Source of the DNA: Asaia krungthepensis NRIC 0535
GTDB lineage: Bacteria > Pseudomonadota > Alphaproteobacteria > Acetobacterales > Acetobacteraceae
Assembly: GCF_025995175.1 (NCBI RefSeq)
Contig: NZ_BAPV01000009.1
Location: 62,001-126,000, forward strand
DNA length: 64,000 nucleotides
Reading direction: 5' to 3'
How positions within the stretch are numbered: position 1 is the first letter of the stretch; the number at the start of each line of letters is the position of its first letter. A program made the translations under genes and the position numbers. Positions 48,513-57,917 of this stretch are shown piece after piece. Below the pieces are notes generated by a model. That model did no database searches, was not told where the DNA came from, and saw only the letters and a program-made list of their open reading frames with translations.

Positions 48513-49520
48513 ATGGCAGCGCCTTCCCGTCGTCTTCTCCTCATGGGTGCAGGCGGCATCATTCTCGCTACCGCCTTGCAATCGCGCCATGTTTTTCATC
48601 ATCGCAAGCAGATCGCGACAGACGGGAAGAAGCGCCATATCCGGCTGGCCTGGCCTGACCCGGACTACGATCCGCTGCTCTGGCTCTGCCAGCAGGGCCT
48701 CTTCGGGCGCTATGATCTGACCGTGGATATCGTCGAGACGAGCGGAGGCAACAGCGCCATCGATGCCGTGGTGAATGGCCGCGCCGATGCCGCCCTAAGC
48801 CCCCTGCTGGACTGGCTTCCGGTTCTCTATCAGGACGATGCCGACGAACTTCCCACTCGTCTGGCTTGTGGAATCCGGGGGGGCAGTTATCGCTTGCTGG
48901 TGAGGCGCGATCTGCATCTGCACAAGGTGGCCGATCTGGCAGGCCGGAAAATTGGTGTCGTGAGTCTCGAAGGCGCCGATCGACGATTCGTCAGTATCCA
49001 GCTTCGGCGGCGCGGTCTGCATCCTACCGATTCGGTACATTGGGTCGCCATTGCCGCAGATGATATGGCGGATTCCCTGCGAGCGGGGGAACTCGATGCC
49101 GTCGCCGTCCATGACCCCATGGGATGGCGAATCCTGCAGGAAACACGCGGGGTGAGCTGGAACATGCTCGACAGCATGACGGGCGCGGAGCGTGAGCGCA
49201 TTGACCTGACGCTTGGCATCGCCACCAAGGCCCTGACACAGGATCCGGGACTTGCCGCCGCATTGACCGCCGCTCTCAGCGATGCGCAGCATGAGTTCCC
49301 CGTCCACAAGGATGAACTCGCGCAGCTATGGCTGAAGGACAAGGACGCGCCTGAAGATGCAAGGGGCATGCTCGAGCGCGAGATCGCCAGCCATCCCGTG
49401 ACCGGTCACCCACTGCGCATCCAGGTGGAACAATATGTGGATGAGCTGAAGCTTCTGGGTCTGATGCAGGATGCAGATAACGCAACCGACATTGCGCATC
49501 GTATCTGCCTGTCGGTCTGA
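48513..49520 (+). CDS. ABC-type substrate-binding protein (SsuA/NMT1-like), orphan
   Basis: The 335-residue protein looks like the periplasmic receptor of a nitrate/sulfonate/taurine type importer: RHIRLAWPDPDYDPLLWLCQQGLFGRYDLTVDIVE, then GNSAIDAVVNGRADAALSPLLDWL and AGRKIGVVSLEGADRRFVSIQL. The N-terminus (SRRLLLMGAGGIILATAL) is a signal peptide with a twin-arginine-like pair. No permease or ATPase gene is next to it, so its partners must be encoded elsewhere. Ligand unknown. Confidence 0.83.
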   Translation: MAAPSRRLLLMGAGGIILATALQSRHVFHHRKQIATDGKKRHIRLAWPDPDYDPLLWLCQQGLFGRYDLTVDIVETSGGNSAIDAVVNGRADAALSPLLDWLPVLYQDDADELPTRLACGIRGGSYRLLVRRDLHLHKVADLAGRKIGVVSLEGADRRFVSIQLRRRGLHPTDSVHWVAIAADDMADSLRAGELDAVAVHDPMGWRILQETRGVSWNMLDSMTGAERERIDLTLGIATKALTQDPGLAAALTAALSDAQHEFPVHKDELAQLWLKDKDAPEDARGMLEREIASHPVTGHPLRIQVEQYVDELKLLGLMQDADNATDIAHRICLSV

Positions 49521-49530
49521 ACCCGTTTTC

Positions 49531-49557
49531 CCTGCGGCCAGGCAGCCTGTCCGCAGG
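49531..49557. other. Hairpin between convergent genes
   Basis: CCTGCGG (49531-49537) pairs with CCGCAGG (49551-49557), with an inner CAGG/CCTG pairing, between the ends of the substrate-binding gene and rnhA. No T-run on either strand, so termination by it is uncertain. Confidence 0.4.
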
Positions 49558-49565
49558 AATCTCGA

Positions 49566-50042
49566 TCAGCCGTTCTCGCGGGCCTGGCGTGCCGCAGTGG
49601 CAAGCTGGTCGACGCGTTCGTTATTCACGTCGCCACTGTGACCGCGCACCCAGAGCCAGGTCACCTGATGCTGTTTTTCCGCAGCCAGGATGCGCTGCCA
49701 CAGGTCGAGATTCTTTACCGGATCTCCCGCAGCATTGCGCCAGTTGCGTCTCACCCAGCCTGTATGCCAGCGCGTGATGCCATTGCGCAGATATTCGCTG
49801 TCGGTGTGCAGGGTCACCTTGCAGGGACGCTTGAGCGCTTCCAGAGCCTCGGCGGCAGCGGTCAGTTCCATACGGTTATTGGTGGTCTCGCTCTCACCAC
49901 CCGAGAGTTCGCGCTCATGCCCCTTGGAACATAAAAGCGCGCCCCAGCCACCCGGTCCCGGATTGGGTTTGCACCCTCCATCGGTCCAGATTTCCACGAC
50001 GGGCGCATCCTCGGGCAGTTCCGCCTTTGCTTCCTCAGACAT
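49566..50042 (-). CDS. rnhA: Ribonuclease HI
   Basis: RNase HI cuts RNA in RNA-DNA hybrids. The 158-residue protein has the catalytic acids Asp21 ([11 protein letters not shown]), Glu59 (NNRMEL), Asp81 (HTDSEYL) and Asp145 (NERVDQLA), with His135 in VRGHSG. ATG 50042 is chosen from the family start; it lies 8 bases inside the end of thrB, so the two are coupled. Confidence 0.96.
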   Translation of the reverse strand: MSEEAKAELPEDAPVVEIWTDGGCKPNPGPGGWGALLCSKGHERELSGGESETTNNRMELTAAAEALEALKRPCKVTLHTDSEYLRNGITRWHTGWVRRNWRNAAGDPVKNLDLWQRILAAEKQHQVTWLWVRGHSGDVNNERVDQLATAARQARENG

Positions 50043-50997
50043 GGAGCAACCCTCTTGCATCCGCTCGCCATGCGACCAGACGATGGTGATAGGCCAGCGG
50101 GTCCTTGCGCGTGACGATGGCATCGACCGGTGTGTTCACCCAGTCATAGAGACGGGTCAGGAGAAAGCGTATAGACGCTCCCTGTACCAGCGCGGGGAGT
50201 GCAGCTTTCTCTTCCGCCGCCAGCGGGCGAATGGACTGGTATCCGCCCATCAGCCCCGCCATCAGAGCTGCATCGGGTGTACGCTCATCGGGAAAACACC
50301 AGGCATTGAGGCAGATGGCGAGGTCATAGGCCAGAAGATCGGTACAGGCGAAGTAGAAATCGATCAGGCCTGAGACATTTCCCCGCTCGAAAAACGCATT
50401 ATCGGGAAAAAGGTCGGCATGAATCTGCCCCACGGGCAGGCTACCCGACGCGGGCCAGGCGGCCAGAACCTCGCTGATAGCGTTCTCGAGTTCTGCGGTC
50501 AGACCGGGCTGCACCGTGTCTGCGGCACCGTGGCAGGAGTTCAGCAGAGGGCGCCAGGCATCCGGACCGAGACTGTTCGGGCGATGCGCCCTGAATCCGT
50601 CACCCAGAAGATGCATGCGCGCGAGCGACTGCCCCAGGCTGAAGCAGGCCGAAGCCGTGATTGTCTCGATTGGACGACCGGTAAGGAACGTCGTGATCGC
50701 AGCTGGTCTGTCCATCAGACGGCGCAAGGCGACACCGTCGCGCGCGATCACCGGTGTCGGGCATTTCAGCCCTCGGCGCGCGAGATGCTGCATGAGACCA
50801 AGGAACCAGGGGAGCTCTTCCTCACGCACCCGCTTCTCATAAAGCGTGAGAATGGCGCGACCGGCCTCGGTCTCGATCAGATAATTGGTGTTCTCGACAC
50901 CCTCGGCAATCCCGTCCACCCGTTTGAGGGGGCCAAGATCGTATTCCGCCAGAAAGGCTTCGAGCTCTTCCGGCGGGATGTTTGTATAGACCGCCAT
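50035..50997 (-). CDS. thrB: Homoserine kinase (ThrB2, APH-fold type)
   Basis: The 320-residue kinase phosphorylates homoserine in threonine synthesis. It is the aminoglycoside-phosphotransferase-fold type used by many alphaproteobacteria, not the GHMP type of E. coli: [22 protein letters not shown] at the start, then [19 protein letters not shown], and the catalytic loop [14 protein letters not shown] with the metal site [20 protein letters not shown]. It stands between ispH and rnhA, a conserved order. Confidence 0.95.
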   Translation of the reverse strand: MAVYTNIPPEELEAFLAEYDLGPLKRVDGIAEGVENTNYLIETEAGRAILTLYEKRVREEELPWFLGLMQHLARRGLKCPTPVIARDGVALRRLMDRPAAITTFLTGRPIETITASACFSLGQSLARMHLLGDGFRAHRPNSLGPDAWRPLLNSCHGAADTVQPGLTAELENAISEVLAAWPASGSLPVGQIHADLFPDNAFFERGNVSGLIDFYFACTDLLAYDLAICLNAWCFPDERTPDAALMAGLMGGYQSIRPLAAEEKAALPALVQGASIRFLLTRLYDWVNTPVDAIVTRKDPLAYHHRLVAWRADARGLLHV

Positions 50998-51042
50998 GGA
51001 GTCAGGCGGCGGACGAAGCGTTCATGGAAATGCCGCCAGCCC

Positions 51043-52056
51043 TCAGACCGGCTCGCCGAGCGGGCTCGGCAGGCGGAAGGCCACGTTTTCCTTCTTCACG
51101 ATACGCTCCTCAATCGCGAGCTTGTACCGCGTCGAAAGCGCATCGACCATTTCCTGAACCAGCGATTCCGGCGCCGAGGCACCAGCCGTGATCCCGACTG
51201 TGGAAACGCCCTCGAGCACGCTCCAGTCCAGTGCCGCAAGCTTCGGCACGAGCAGGGCCCGCTTGGCGCCGGAACGTTCGGCCACTTCACGCAGACGCTG
51301 CGAATTCGAGGAGTTGGGGGACCCGATCACGATCACCAGGTCGCTTTCCGGCGCAATGGCCTTGACCGCTTCCTGACGGTTCGTGGTGGCGTAGCAGATG
51401 TCCTCCTTCTTCGGCCCTTCGATGAGCGGGAAGCGCTCACGCAGGATCGCGACGATTTCGGAGGTATCGTCCACAGAGAGGGTCGTCTGGGTAATGAAGG
51501 CGAGACGCGAAGGGTCTTCCGGCTGGACCGTACGGGCCTCTTCCGCATCATTGATGAGGGTCACGGCCCCATTGGGCAGCTGACCCATCGTGCCGACCAC
51601 TTCCGGATGGCCCGCATGGCCGATCATGAGGATATGGCGCGCGTCCGGCCCGCCTCCGGCAAAATGACGCTCGGCTTCGCGATGCACCTTCGACACCAGC
51701 GGGCAGGTGGCATCCAGATAAAGCAGATTGCGACGCTGCGCCTCAGCCGGAACCGATTTGGGCACACCATGCGCCGAGAACACGACATGGCCATCGGCAG
51801 GAACCTCATCGAGTTCCTCAACGAAGATCGCGCCCTGCTCTTCCAGGTTCTCGACAACCGTACGGTTATGCACGATCTCGTGGCGCACATAGACAGGCGC
51901 GCCATAGCGTCGGATGGCTTCTTCCACCACGCGAATGGCCCGGTCCACGCCAGCACAGAAGCCACGGGGCCCGGCCAGAAGAACGCGAAGCGTTTGTGCC
52001 CCGGACGCCTGCTCCGAGGTCTCTTGCGGGCGTGAAGTGGTCAAGGTGTCGGGCAT
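51043..52056 (-). CDS. ispH: 4-hydroxy-3-methylbut-2-enyl diphosphate reductase
   Basis: IspH makes IPP and DMAPP in the last step of the MEP pathway with a [4Fe-4S] cluster. The three cluster cysteines are Cys34 (GPRGFCAGV), Cys118 (DATCPLV) and Cys221 ([10 protein letters not shown]). HEIVHN and [14 protein letters not shown] hold the active-site histidines and glutamate. ATG 52056 gives 337 residues; upstream in-frame starts add 43 residues without similarity. It leads the ispH-thrB-rnhA set, with 45 bases before thrB. Confidence 0.96.
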   Translation of the reverse strand: MPDTLTTSRPQETSEQASGAQTLRVLLAGPRGFCAGVDRAIRVVEEAIRRYGAPVYVRHEIVHNRTVVENLEEQGAIFVEELDEVPADGHVVFSAHGVPKSVPAEAQRRNLLYLDATCPLVSKVHREAERHFAGGGPDARHILMIGHAGHPEVVGTMGQLPNGAVTLINDAEEARTVQPEDPSRLAFITQTTLSVDDTSEIVAILRERFPLIEGPKKEDICYATTNRQEAVKAIAPESDLVIVIGSPNSSNSQRLREVAERSGAKRALLVPKLAALDWSVLEGVSTVGITAGASAPESLVQEMVDALSTRYKLAIEERIVKKENVAFRLPSPLGEPV

Positions 52057-52277
52057 GGTGTTCCCCAATCTCACGGCAGGCGGTATATGCGAACAAGCCC
52101 CAAGGCAGCACGCATGACGAATGATGCAACGTGTCGCGATATGGGCTCGCATATGGGAGCTACGCAACCCCTTGCCAGTATGCAAGCCCGCGATTGCATG
52201 TTCATTCTGCGTCGTGTCACCTTCTTACCATACCGTGCCTGGTTTGCGCACCGGTGAATAGACAAAGAGCCTTGTTG

Positions 52278-52844
52278 ATGACCAGATCCGCCCGCCAGTT
52301 CCTTCCCCTCCTTGCCCTCATGGGCACGGGCATCGGCCTGACAGCCTGTAATCAGGATGACGAGAGCGCCTTTGCGCCTATCTGCCCTCCTGTCGAGATC
52401 CTCAGCCAGGCCGCGGACTTCTATCAATACGATGGCAAGGGCCTGGATGCTGGCAGCCTCGTGACCCATGCCGGCATGAGCGGGCTCACGGGCAATTGCG
52501 AGGCGGGACCCAAGAAAATCGTCCGCACGAAACTCAGCCTCGGGATTACGGTCGAACGTGGCCCGGCTTCGAGCGGACAGGATATCGTGCTGCCCTATTT
52601 CGTCGCGGTGCTTCGTGACGGCAAGATCATCGACAAGAAGGAGTTCGAGGTGCCGGTCTCCTTCGCGGGAAACCAGTCCACCGTATCGCTCCGTACCCCG
52701 GTACGCCTGATCGATGTCCCCGCGTCGCCTGACCTGCAGCAGACGAATTACGCGCTTAAGGTCGGCTTCCAGCTGAGCCATGAGCAGCTCGATTACAACC
52801 AGACCCATTTGCGCCCGGCCGAGTTCACGCTGCACACGAACTAA
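52278..52844 (+). CDS. Putative lipoprotein
   Basis: The 188-residue precursor has a signal peptide with lipobox LTAC; Cys24 would be lipidated. The mature part is mostly beta-strand-like, with VRTKLSLGITVERGP, YFVAVLRDGKIIDKKEFEVPVSF and a C-terminal YALKVGFQLSHEQLDYNQ. I do not recognise a named family; several alphaproteobacteria carry lipoproteins of this kind. AAAGAG precedes ATG 52278. It is divergent from ispH. Confidence 0.75.
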   Translation: MTRSARQFLPLLALMGTGIGLTACNQDDESAFAPICPPVEILSQAADFYQYDGKGLDAGSLVTHAGMSGLTGNCEAGPKKIVRTKLSLGITVERGPASSGQDIVLPYFVAVLRDGKIIDKKEFEVPVSFAGNQSTVSLRTPVRLIDVPASPDLQQTNYALKVGFQLSHEQLDYNQTHLRPAEFTLHTN

Positions 52845-52859
52845 ATCACCATATATGAG

Positions 52860-52879
52860 CGTGTTTATATAAAAACACG
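52860..52879. other. Dyad before the alginate-export type gene
   Basis: CGTGTTT (52860-52866) and AAACACG (52873-52879) around the 6-base ATATAA, in an AT-rich 90-base gap. It lies 15 bases after the lipoprotein stop and about 60 bases before the next ATG. It may be an operator over the promoter or a terminator of the lipoprotein gene (TTGT follows). Confidence 0.4.
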
Positions 52880-52937
52880 TTGTCATGTTGTTTTATTCTG
52901 CTACTCTGGGGAACCTTTCGTCTCCGGAACACTCCAC

Positions 52938-54650
52938 ATGCGCTCATCCCACGTCCTGCCCGCCTTCATTCTGCTTGCAGGCGTGGCCCCTTGTGCAGCG
53001 CAGGGCGCAACAGATACCGCGCAGGGCGCCTCGACCGACACCCCCGGGATCGTACGGCCAGCAGCCGGCAAACCCGGGCTGATCGACCCGACAGCTGCGG
53101 AAGAGCATGTGACCGTCAACGGTACGGCCCGTCCGGAAATCCAGAACTTTCCTCATGCCGGACCGGTCGGACAGCCCCGGCGCGTCACCCCTCTCCAGAA
53201 CAAGCCTCCCCATGGCACCCAGGGCGATTGGGGGGTCTTCACCCGGGGAAACGGTGAATCGGCCGGCTTCGGCCCGATCGGGCGCTATGGCGTGGCCCCC
53301 TGGGCCGAAGACTGGTCCTTTCTCCGCGACAGACGCCGTCATGACGATCTGTTCGACCCTTTGAAATTCATCCCGCTCACGCACAATGGCCGCTGGTGGC
53401 TCACCCTCTCCGGCGAAACCCGGCTGCGTAACTGGTCGGAAGAAGCCCCTTTTCTGGGAACGCGCGGCCCCGCCGGCTCCGGCCGCTTCGCCGTACGCAA
53501 TCTCTATGGTGCCGATCTTCATCTGGGCGAGCATGTGCGATTCTTCGGCCAGTTGGTGAATGGCGATGCCGCGGGCTGGGGCGGGTTTGGCTATAATGGG
53601 ACGTTCCGCAAGCGACTCGATCTGCAGCAGGGTTTTGTCGAGCTCCGGTCAAAGCTGGCCGGGGCCAAAACAGGGCTGATGATCGGGAGGCAGCAATTCC
53701 TCGATGCGCCTTCCTATATTCTGTACAATCGCGAAACGCCGAATATCCCCCTCGCCTGGAATGGCGTGCGCGGCTACGCGGTCTGGCCGCGGCTACGCGC
53801 CGATGTCTATGACTTCGTCGGGACGAATATCAATTTCAACAAGATGTTTCATGATCGCGTGGACTGGAGCACGCGGCTGCACGGGCTGGATCTGACCTGG
53901 GCGCCCCCCTCCTTCTCGCTGGGGGCAGAGCGAGTCTCGTCCTTCCTCGACGTGTTCCTGATCGCTTTTCGCGTAGCGGGCAGCTCGGCCGCCCTCCCCT
54001 ATAACCGCACCACACTGGCCGGAACGACGGCGCGCCAGAACTACGGGTTTCGCTGGTATGGCGGGGCGCCCTCTTTCGAGTTCTCAGTGGGCGGCCTTTA
54101 TCAGGGGGGGAGTTTCGAGCTGAACCGTACCGGTCAGAACCGCGACGTCTCGGCTTATGCCTTCAACGCGATTGCGGGTTATCGTCATACGCCTTCCCCT
54201 CTCCATCCGTTTCTCGGCGTTCAGGCGGATCTGTATTCGGGCGGCTCATCGCGCCGGAACAGCGGATCGGTTGGCACCTATATTGCTCCCTTCAACCCGC
54301 AGACGAATTATCTGGACACCACAACCTATATCGCCCCCAGCAATCTGGTCAGTCTCTCGCCAGTCATCCGCCTCACCCCCCGCAATTGGCTCAGCCTTCA
54401 GTTCAAGGCACCCTTTTTCTGGCGAGAATCAACGAATGACGCGATCTATGGCCCATCAGGTGCCTATAGTCTCACGAACCTGCATGGTGGCTTTGTCGGG
54501 GTTGTGCCCCAGGCGTCACTAACGCTGCAGCTCAATCGCCATCTGACATGGACGCAATATGGTGCCCGTTTCATCGGCTCGGACGGGCTGCGTGCGGCAG
54601 GGGGCAAGAGCGGAAGTTATTACCAGTCCAACTTCGTCTTTCGTTTCTGA
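52938..54650 (+). CDS. Alginate-export type outer-membrane beta-barrel protein
   Basis: The 570-residue precursor has a signal peptide (HVLPAFILLAGVAPCAAQG) and a 100-residue Pro/Gly-rich spacer before the barrel. The barrel resembles the alginate export (AlgE-like) family: WWLTLSGETRLRNWSEEAP, GADLHLGEHVRFFGQLVNG, QQGFVELRSKLAGAKTGLMIGRQQF. The protein ends in Phe (SNFVFRF), the usual signal for barrel insertion. In acetic acid bacteria it may pass sugars or acids; alginate itself is not implied. The OPT gene follows after 50 bases. Confidence 0.8.
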   Translation: MRSSHVLPAFILLAGVAPCAAQGATDTAQGASTDTPGIVRPAAGKPGLIDPTAAEEHVTVNGTARPEIQNFPHAGPVGQPRRVTPLQNKPPHGTQGDWGVFTRGNGESAGFGPIGRYGVAPWAEDWSFLRDRRRHDDLFDPLKFIPLTHNGRWWLTLSGETRLRNWSEEAPFLGTRGPAGSGRFAVRNLYGADLHLGEHVRFFGQLVNGDAAGWGGFGYNGTFRKRLDLQQGFVELRSKLAGAKTGLMIGRQQFLDAPSYILYNRETPNIPLAWNGVRGYAVWPRLRADVYDFVGTNINFNKMFHDRVDWSTRLHGLDLTWAPPSFSLGAERVSSFLDVFLIAFRVAGSSAALPYNRTTLAGTTARQNYGFRWYGGAPSFEFSVGGLYQGGSFELNRTGQNRDVSAYAFNAIAGYRHTPSPLHPFLGVQADLYSGGSSRRNSGSVGTYIAPFNPQTNYLDTTTYIAPSNLVSLSPVIRLTPRNWLSLQFKAPFFWRESTNDAIYGPSGAYSLTNLHGGFVGVVPQASLTLQLNRHLTWTQYGARFIGSDGLRAAGGKSGSYYQSNFVFRF

Positions 54651-54700
54651 CCGCTTCGTCGTAGGACCTGTTCCTTACGCTAGCGAGACAGAGAGACGGC

Positions 54701-56641
54701 ATGAATCAGGCGACGCGGGAATTAACCATTCGGGGGCTCATTCTCGGCACCCTGATTACCGTCATCTTCACTGCCTCCAATGTCTATCTGGGCCTCAAGA
54801 TCGGCCTCACCTTCGCGTCTTCCATTCCGGCAACCGTCATTTCGATGGCGGTACTGCGTGCGCTGGGGGGCAACACCATTCTGGAAAACAATCTGGTGCA
54901 GACCCAGGCCTCGGCGGCAGGCACGCTGAGCTGCGTGTTCGCGACCATACCGGGGCTGGTCATGATCGGATTCTGGAGCGGCTTTCCGTTCTGGCAGAGT
55001 TTTTTCATCACCCTGCTCGGCGGAGCAACGGGCGTTCTCTTTACCATCCCGCTCAGGCGCGCGCTGGTCACTCATAGCGCCCTGCCCTATCCCGAGGGGG
55101 TCGCCTGCGCCGAAATCCTGCGTGTTGCCTCGCCTGAGGGCAACCAGCAGGCGCTCTCCGCCCTGATGCGCGGCAGCGCTATCGCAGCCGCGCTGACTTT
55201 CCTGAGCACGGGACTGCGCGTCATCCGCGATGGATGGAGCGCGACGCTTGCCTTTGGCCCCTCGATTTTTCGCGTACAGGGCGCTTATTCCCTGGCTCTG
55301 GTCGGAACAGGCTATCTGGTCGGGCTGACCGGAGGCCTGGCCATGCTGGGTGGCGTCATTATCGGCTGGGGCATTGCCGTGCCCTGGCTGAGCGCCATCA
55401 CGCCACACCCCGCCGGGCTGGATAATGGAAGTTTTGCTACAGGGCTCTGGGTCCACAAGGTGCGATTCATGGGCGCCGGCACGATTGCGATTGCTGCGTG
55501 CTGGACGGTTTTCTCCCTTCTCGGCCCCGTATCGCGTGGCCTGCGCGAAGCTTTCTCACAGACCCATCGCGCGGCACTCGACGAGACCGATCGCGACCTC
55601 CCCCCGCCAGTCATGAACGCCCTGCTCGGTGCGCTCATCCTCGGGCTTGGTGTGCTCTTTTCCCTGTTTCTCTGGCCGGTCACCAGCCATAACGCGCTGC
55701 TTCTGGTCATGCTGGCACTTGGTCTTGGCGCCTGCCTGTTCATCGGCTTTCTGGTTGCCAGCGCGTGCGGCTATATGGCGGGGATCATCGGGTCTTCCTC
55801 CTCCCCGATTTCAGGCATCTCCATCATCAGCGTGGTCGCGCTGTGCATGGCCCTGATGGGGCTCGAAGCGCTGCATCTGGTCCCGGATGCGATGACCGCC
55901 CATGACCAGCATGTCGCCATCGCCTATGTCCTGTTCGTGTTGACTGCGCTCACAGGTTCGGCCGCGATCTCGAACGACAATCTTCAGGACCTCAAGACAG
56001 GCCAGATTGTCGGCGCCTCACCGTGGAAGCAGGAGGTGGTGCTACTGATCGGTTGTGTCGTCGGGGCACTCGTCATCCCGCCTGTTCTGAACGTGCTTTA
56101 TCAGGCCTACGGGTTTGTCGGCACCCTGCCGCGTCCCGGCATGGATCCGTCACGCGCCCTTGCTGCCCCGCAACCTGCACTGATGGTGGATATCGCCCGG
56201 GGTATTTTGCTGCATGATCTCGACTGGACCATGATCCTGATCGGGGCAGCGATTGGCGTCGCGCTCATTCTGATCGACCGTCTTCTCAAGCTCCGGAAGC
56301 TTGCACTGCCCCCGCTCGCTGTCGGCATGGGAATCTACCTGCCAGCCGATGTCTCGGTGACCATCGCCATCGGAGCCGTTATCGGTCGCCTGTTCGATCG
56401 CATGGCGCACCCGCAATCCCATGGCGATGACAGTACCGGCACCATGATCGCGTCAGGCTTCATTGTTGGTGAGAGCCTTGTCGGCGTGGTGATTGCCGTG
56501 CTCAGCGGTATGACCGGTCACGGTGATCTGCTCGCGATACCAGTGGGTGATGGTTTTTCCGGGATTGCAGGGATTGGGGCGTTCGCGCTTTGCCTGATCT
56601 GGTTCGCGCTAGCGCTGCGCAAAGCAAGCCGCCCAGTTTGA
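54701..56641 (+). CDS. OPT-family oligopeptide transporter
   Basis: The 646-residue protein has about fifteen membrane helices. The N-terminus RGLILGTLITVIFTASNVYLGLKIGLTFASSIPATVISM and the motif SALPYPEGVACAEILR are typical of bacterial OPT proteins, as is SAAISNDNLQDLKTGQIVGASPWKQE. These take up small peptides or metal chelates by proton symport. GAGAGA precedes ATG 54701. Transcription is probably shared with the barrel gene upstream. Confidence 0.93.
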   Translation: MNQATRELTIRGLILGTLITVIFTASNVYLGLKIGLTFASSIPATVISMAVLRALGGNTILENNLVQTQASAAGTLSCVFATIPGLVMIGFWSGFPFWQSFFITLLGGATGVLFTIPLRRALVTHSALPYPEGVACAEILRVASPEGNQQALSALMRGSAIAAALTFLSTGLRVIRDGWSATLAFGPSIFRVQGAYSLALVGTGYLVGLTGGLAMLGGVIIGWGIAVPWLSAITPHPAGLDNGSFATGLWVHKVRFMGAGTIAIAACWTVFSLLGPVSRGLREAFSQTHRAALDETDRDLPPPVMNALLGALILGLGVLFSLFLWPVTSHNALLLVMLALGLGACLFIGFLVASACGYMAGIIGSSSSPISGISIISVVALCMALMGLEALHLVPDAMTAHDQHVAIAYVLFVLTALTGSAAISNDNLQDLKTGQIVGASPWKQEVVLLIGCVVGALVIPPVLNVLYQAYGFVGTLPRPGMDPSRALAAPQPALMVDIARGILLHDLDWTMILIGAAIGVALILIDRLLKLRKLALPPLAVGMGIYLPADVSVTIAIGAVIGRLFDRMAHPQSHGDDSTGTMIASGFIVGESLVGVVIAVLSGMTGHGDLLAIPVGDGFSGIAGIGAFALCLIWFALALRKASRPV

Positions 56642-56848
56642 CCCACCTTGTATCACCGACCTGCTATGGCAAGGAGGTTTGCTGAGGCCGTTCGGCGGAC
56701 ACGGGTCAGGTCCGCTCCCAGATCGTCCGGCCTGATGGGATCATTCCAGGCCCTGTTGGAAGACGTCGGCGTGTGACCCAAAGCAGGCGCACCATTTATC
56801 CAGGCCGAAGCGGGTCGTAACACCCGCGGTATCCGCTCTGTCTGGAAT

Positions 56849-57466
56849 TCAGTCTTTCCACCAGCGGACAGGCTCCTGCTCATCCGCGCCCGTCTCGACC
56901 TTGCGCACGAGCGGAGGCCGACCCGGACCCCTTTTCTTCTGGCCGAGTGCCTCTGTCACGCTGGCCTCTTTCTCCGCCACACGTTTCTGGACGGCGGCGT
57001 CCTCACGCAGGCGGGTAAGCTGCACCTGCGCCTCGAGAAGAGCTTGCTCCGCCTCGGCGCATTTCGTCTTGAGCTCAGTCACGTGCAGTTTCTCATGCAC
57101 AAGGTGAGTTTCGAGGGTGCGAAGCTGGGTATTGGCGTCACTCAGGTCGCGTTGCGCGTCCTCGGCGCGGCGCTGCTCCACCTTCAGCAGGTTTCGCAAA
57201 CGGCTGATCTCTTCGCCCTGTTCGTCCGACTGCGGAGAAGCCAGTCGTTGCGCAGTGCGCGAAGCCTGATGATGCTCGACAATAACCTGCCCTTCCTGAA
57301 CGAAGCGACGACGACGCTGATCAGGGAGAGATTTTTTGTGGCTAATAGCAACGGGCCGTTTATTTCCCTTGGCCCCTAAACGCTCCAGAGCCTGACGCAA
57401 TGAATCTTCGTTAATTTCTGTATCGAGACTTTGATCTTTATTCAGAAAATCTGAGTCTATACTCAC
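56849..57466 (-). CDS. Coiled-coil protein with an AT-hook-like tail
   Basis: The 205-residue protein is not a family I can name. The N-terminal 70 residues are charged, with a basic patch (SHKKSLPDQRRRRF). Residues about 85-165 form a long heptad coiled coil. The tail holds KKRGPGRPP (177-185), similar to AT-hook DNA-binding motifs, and ends in WWKD. The start is GTG 57466, which has only a weak site. It stands alone, with 200 bases on one side and 450 on the other; I see nothing else in the 56642-56848 gap. A DNA- or nucleoid-linked role is inference. Confidence 0.65.
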   Translation of the reverse strand: MSIDSDFLNKDQSLDTEINEDSLRQALERLGAKGNKRPVAISHKKSLPDQRRRRFVQEGQVIVEHHQASRTAQRLASPQSDEQGEEISRLRNLLKVEQRRAEDAQRDLSDANTQLRTLETHLVHEKLHVTELKTKCAEAEQALLEAQVQLTRLREDAAVQKRVAEKEASVTEALGQKKRGPGRPPLVRKVETGADEQEPVRWWKD

Positions 57467-57917
57467 GTTGTTTCGCCCAATTTGGTCTGAAGAAATTCGG
57501 TTTTCACATTTGCTCTGGCGAGATTGACCAGAAGCGCTCTTATTCTACTCTTCCGAGGATGGGAGCCTTGGCGTGTCTCGTATACCAGTTCGTTCTCCTT
57601 GTCACGAGGAGCGGAACCCGGCGCTACAATACTCCATCCCGTTTTTTACTTGGTTCCTGCCATCTTTCTGGCTGTAAAAATCGCGCAAATTTCCCGGAAT
57701 GACTTCCCATATTCCAGGTATATTTTCCGCACTACAATCACCGATAATCCGATGCTTGAGGCAGGAAACGAACTGTCGAAGGAAAGTGGCCGTGCTGGCC
57801 AGCATCAGGTCTCATATCACAAAAACTTGTGATGTCATCCCCAATAGTACTCCATAAGTCTACATAATCCGATGTTCCGTGTCCATGCCCATCCTCCAGC
57901 CCGGCATGATCGACGCC
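57467..57917. other. AT-richer gap without a supported gene
   Basis: About 450 bases. A perfect hairpin ATCACAA/TTGTGAT with a 4-base loop lies at 57816-57833, and stretches near 57640-57740 are AT-rich. Short open frames on both strands lack good starts. The promoter of the coiled-coil gene should lie at the low end and the end of the adenosyltransferase transcript at the high end. Confidence 0.4.

Noticed and set aside
50419-52035. 538-codon open frame spanning thrB and ispH on the plus strand
   Set aside because: It crosses two well-supported minus-strand genes and their gap, so it cannot be real alongside them.
57524-57832. 102-codon open frame starting TTG
   Set aside because: Poor start, odd composition and no family features; treated as non-coding gap.
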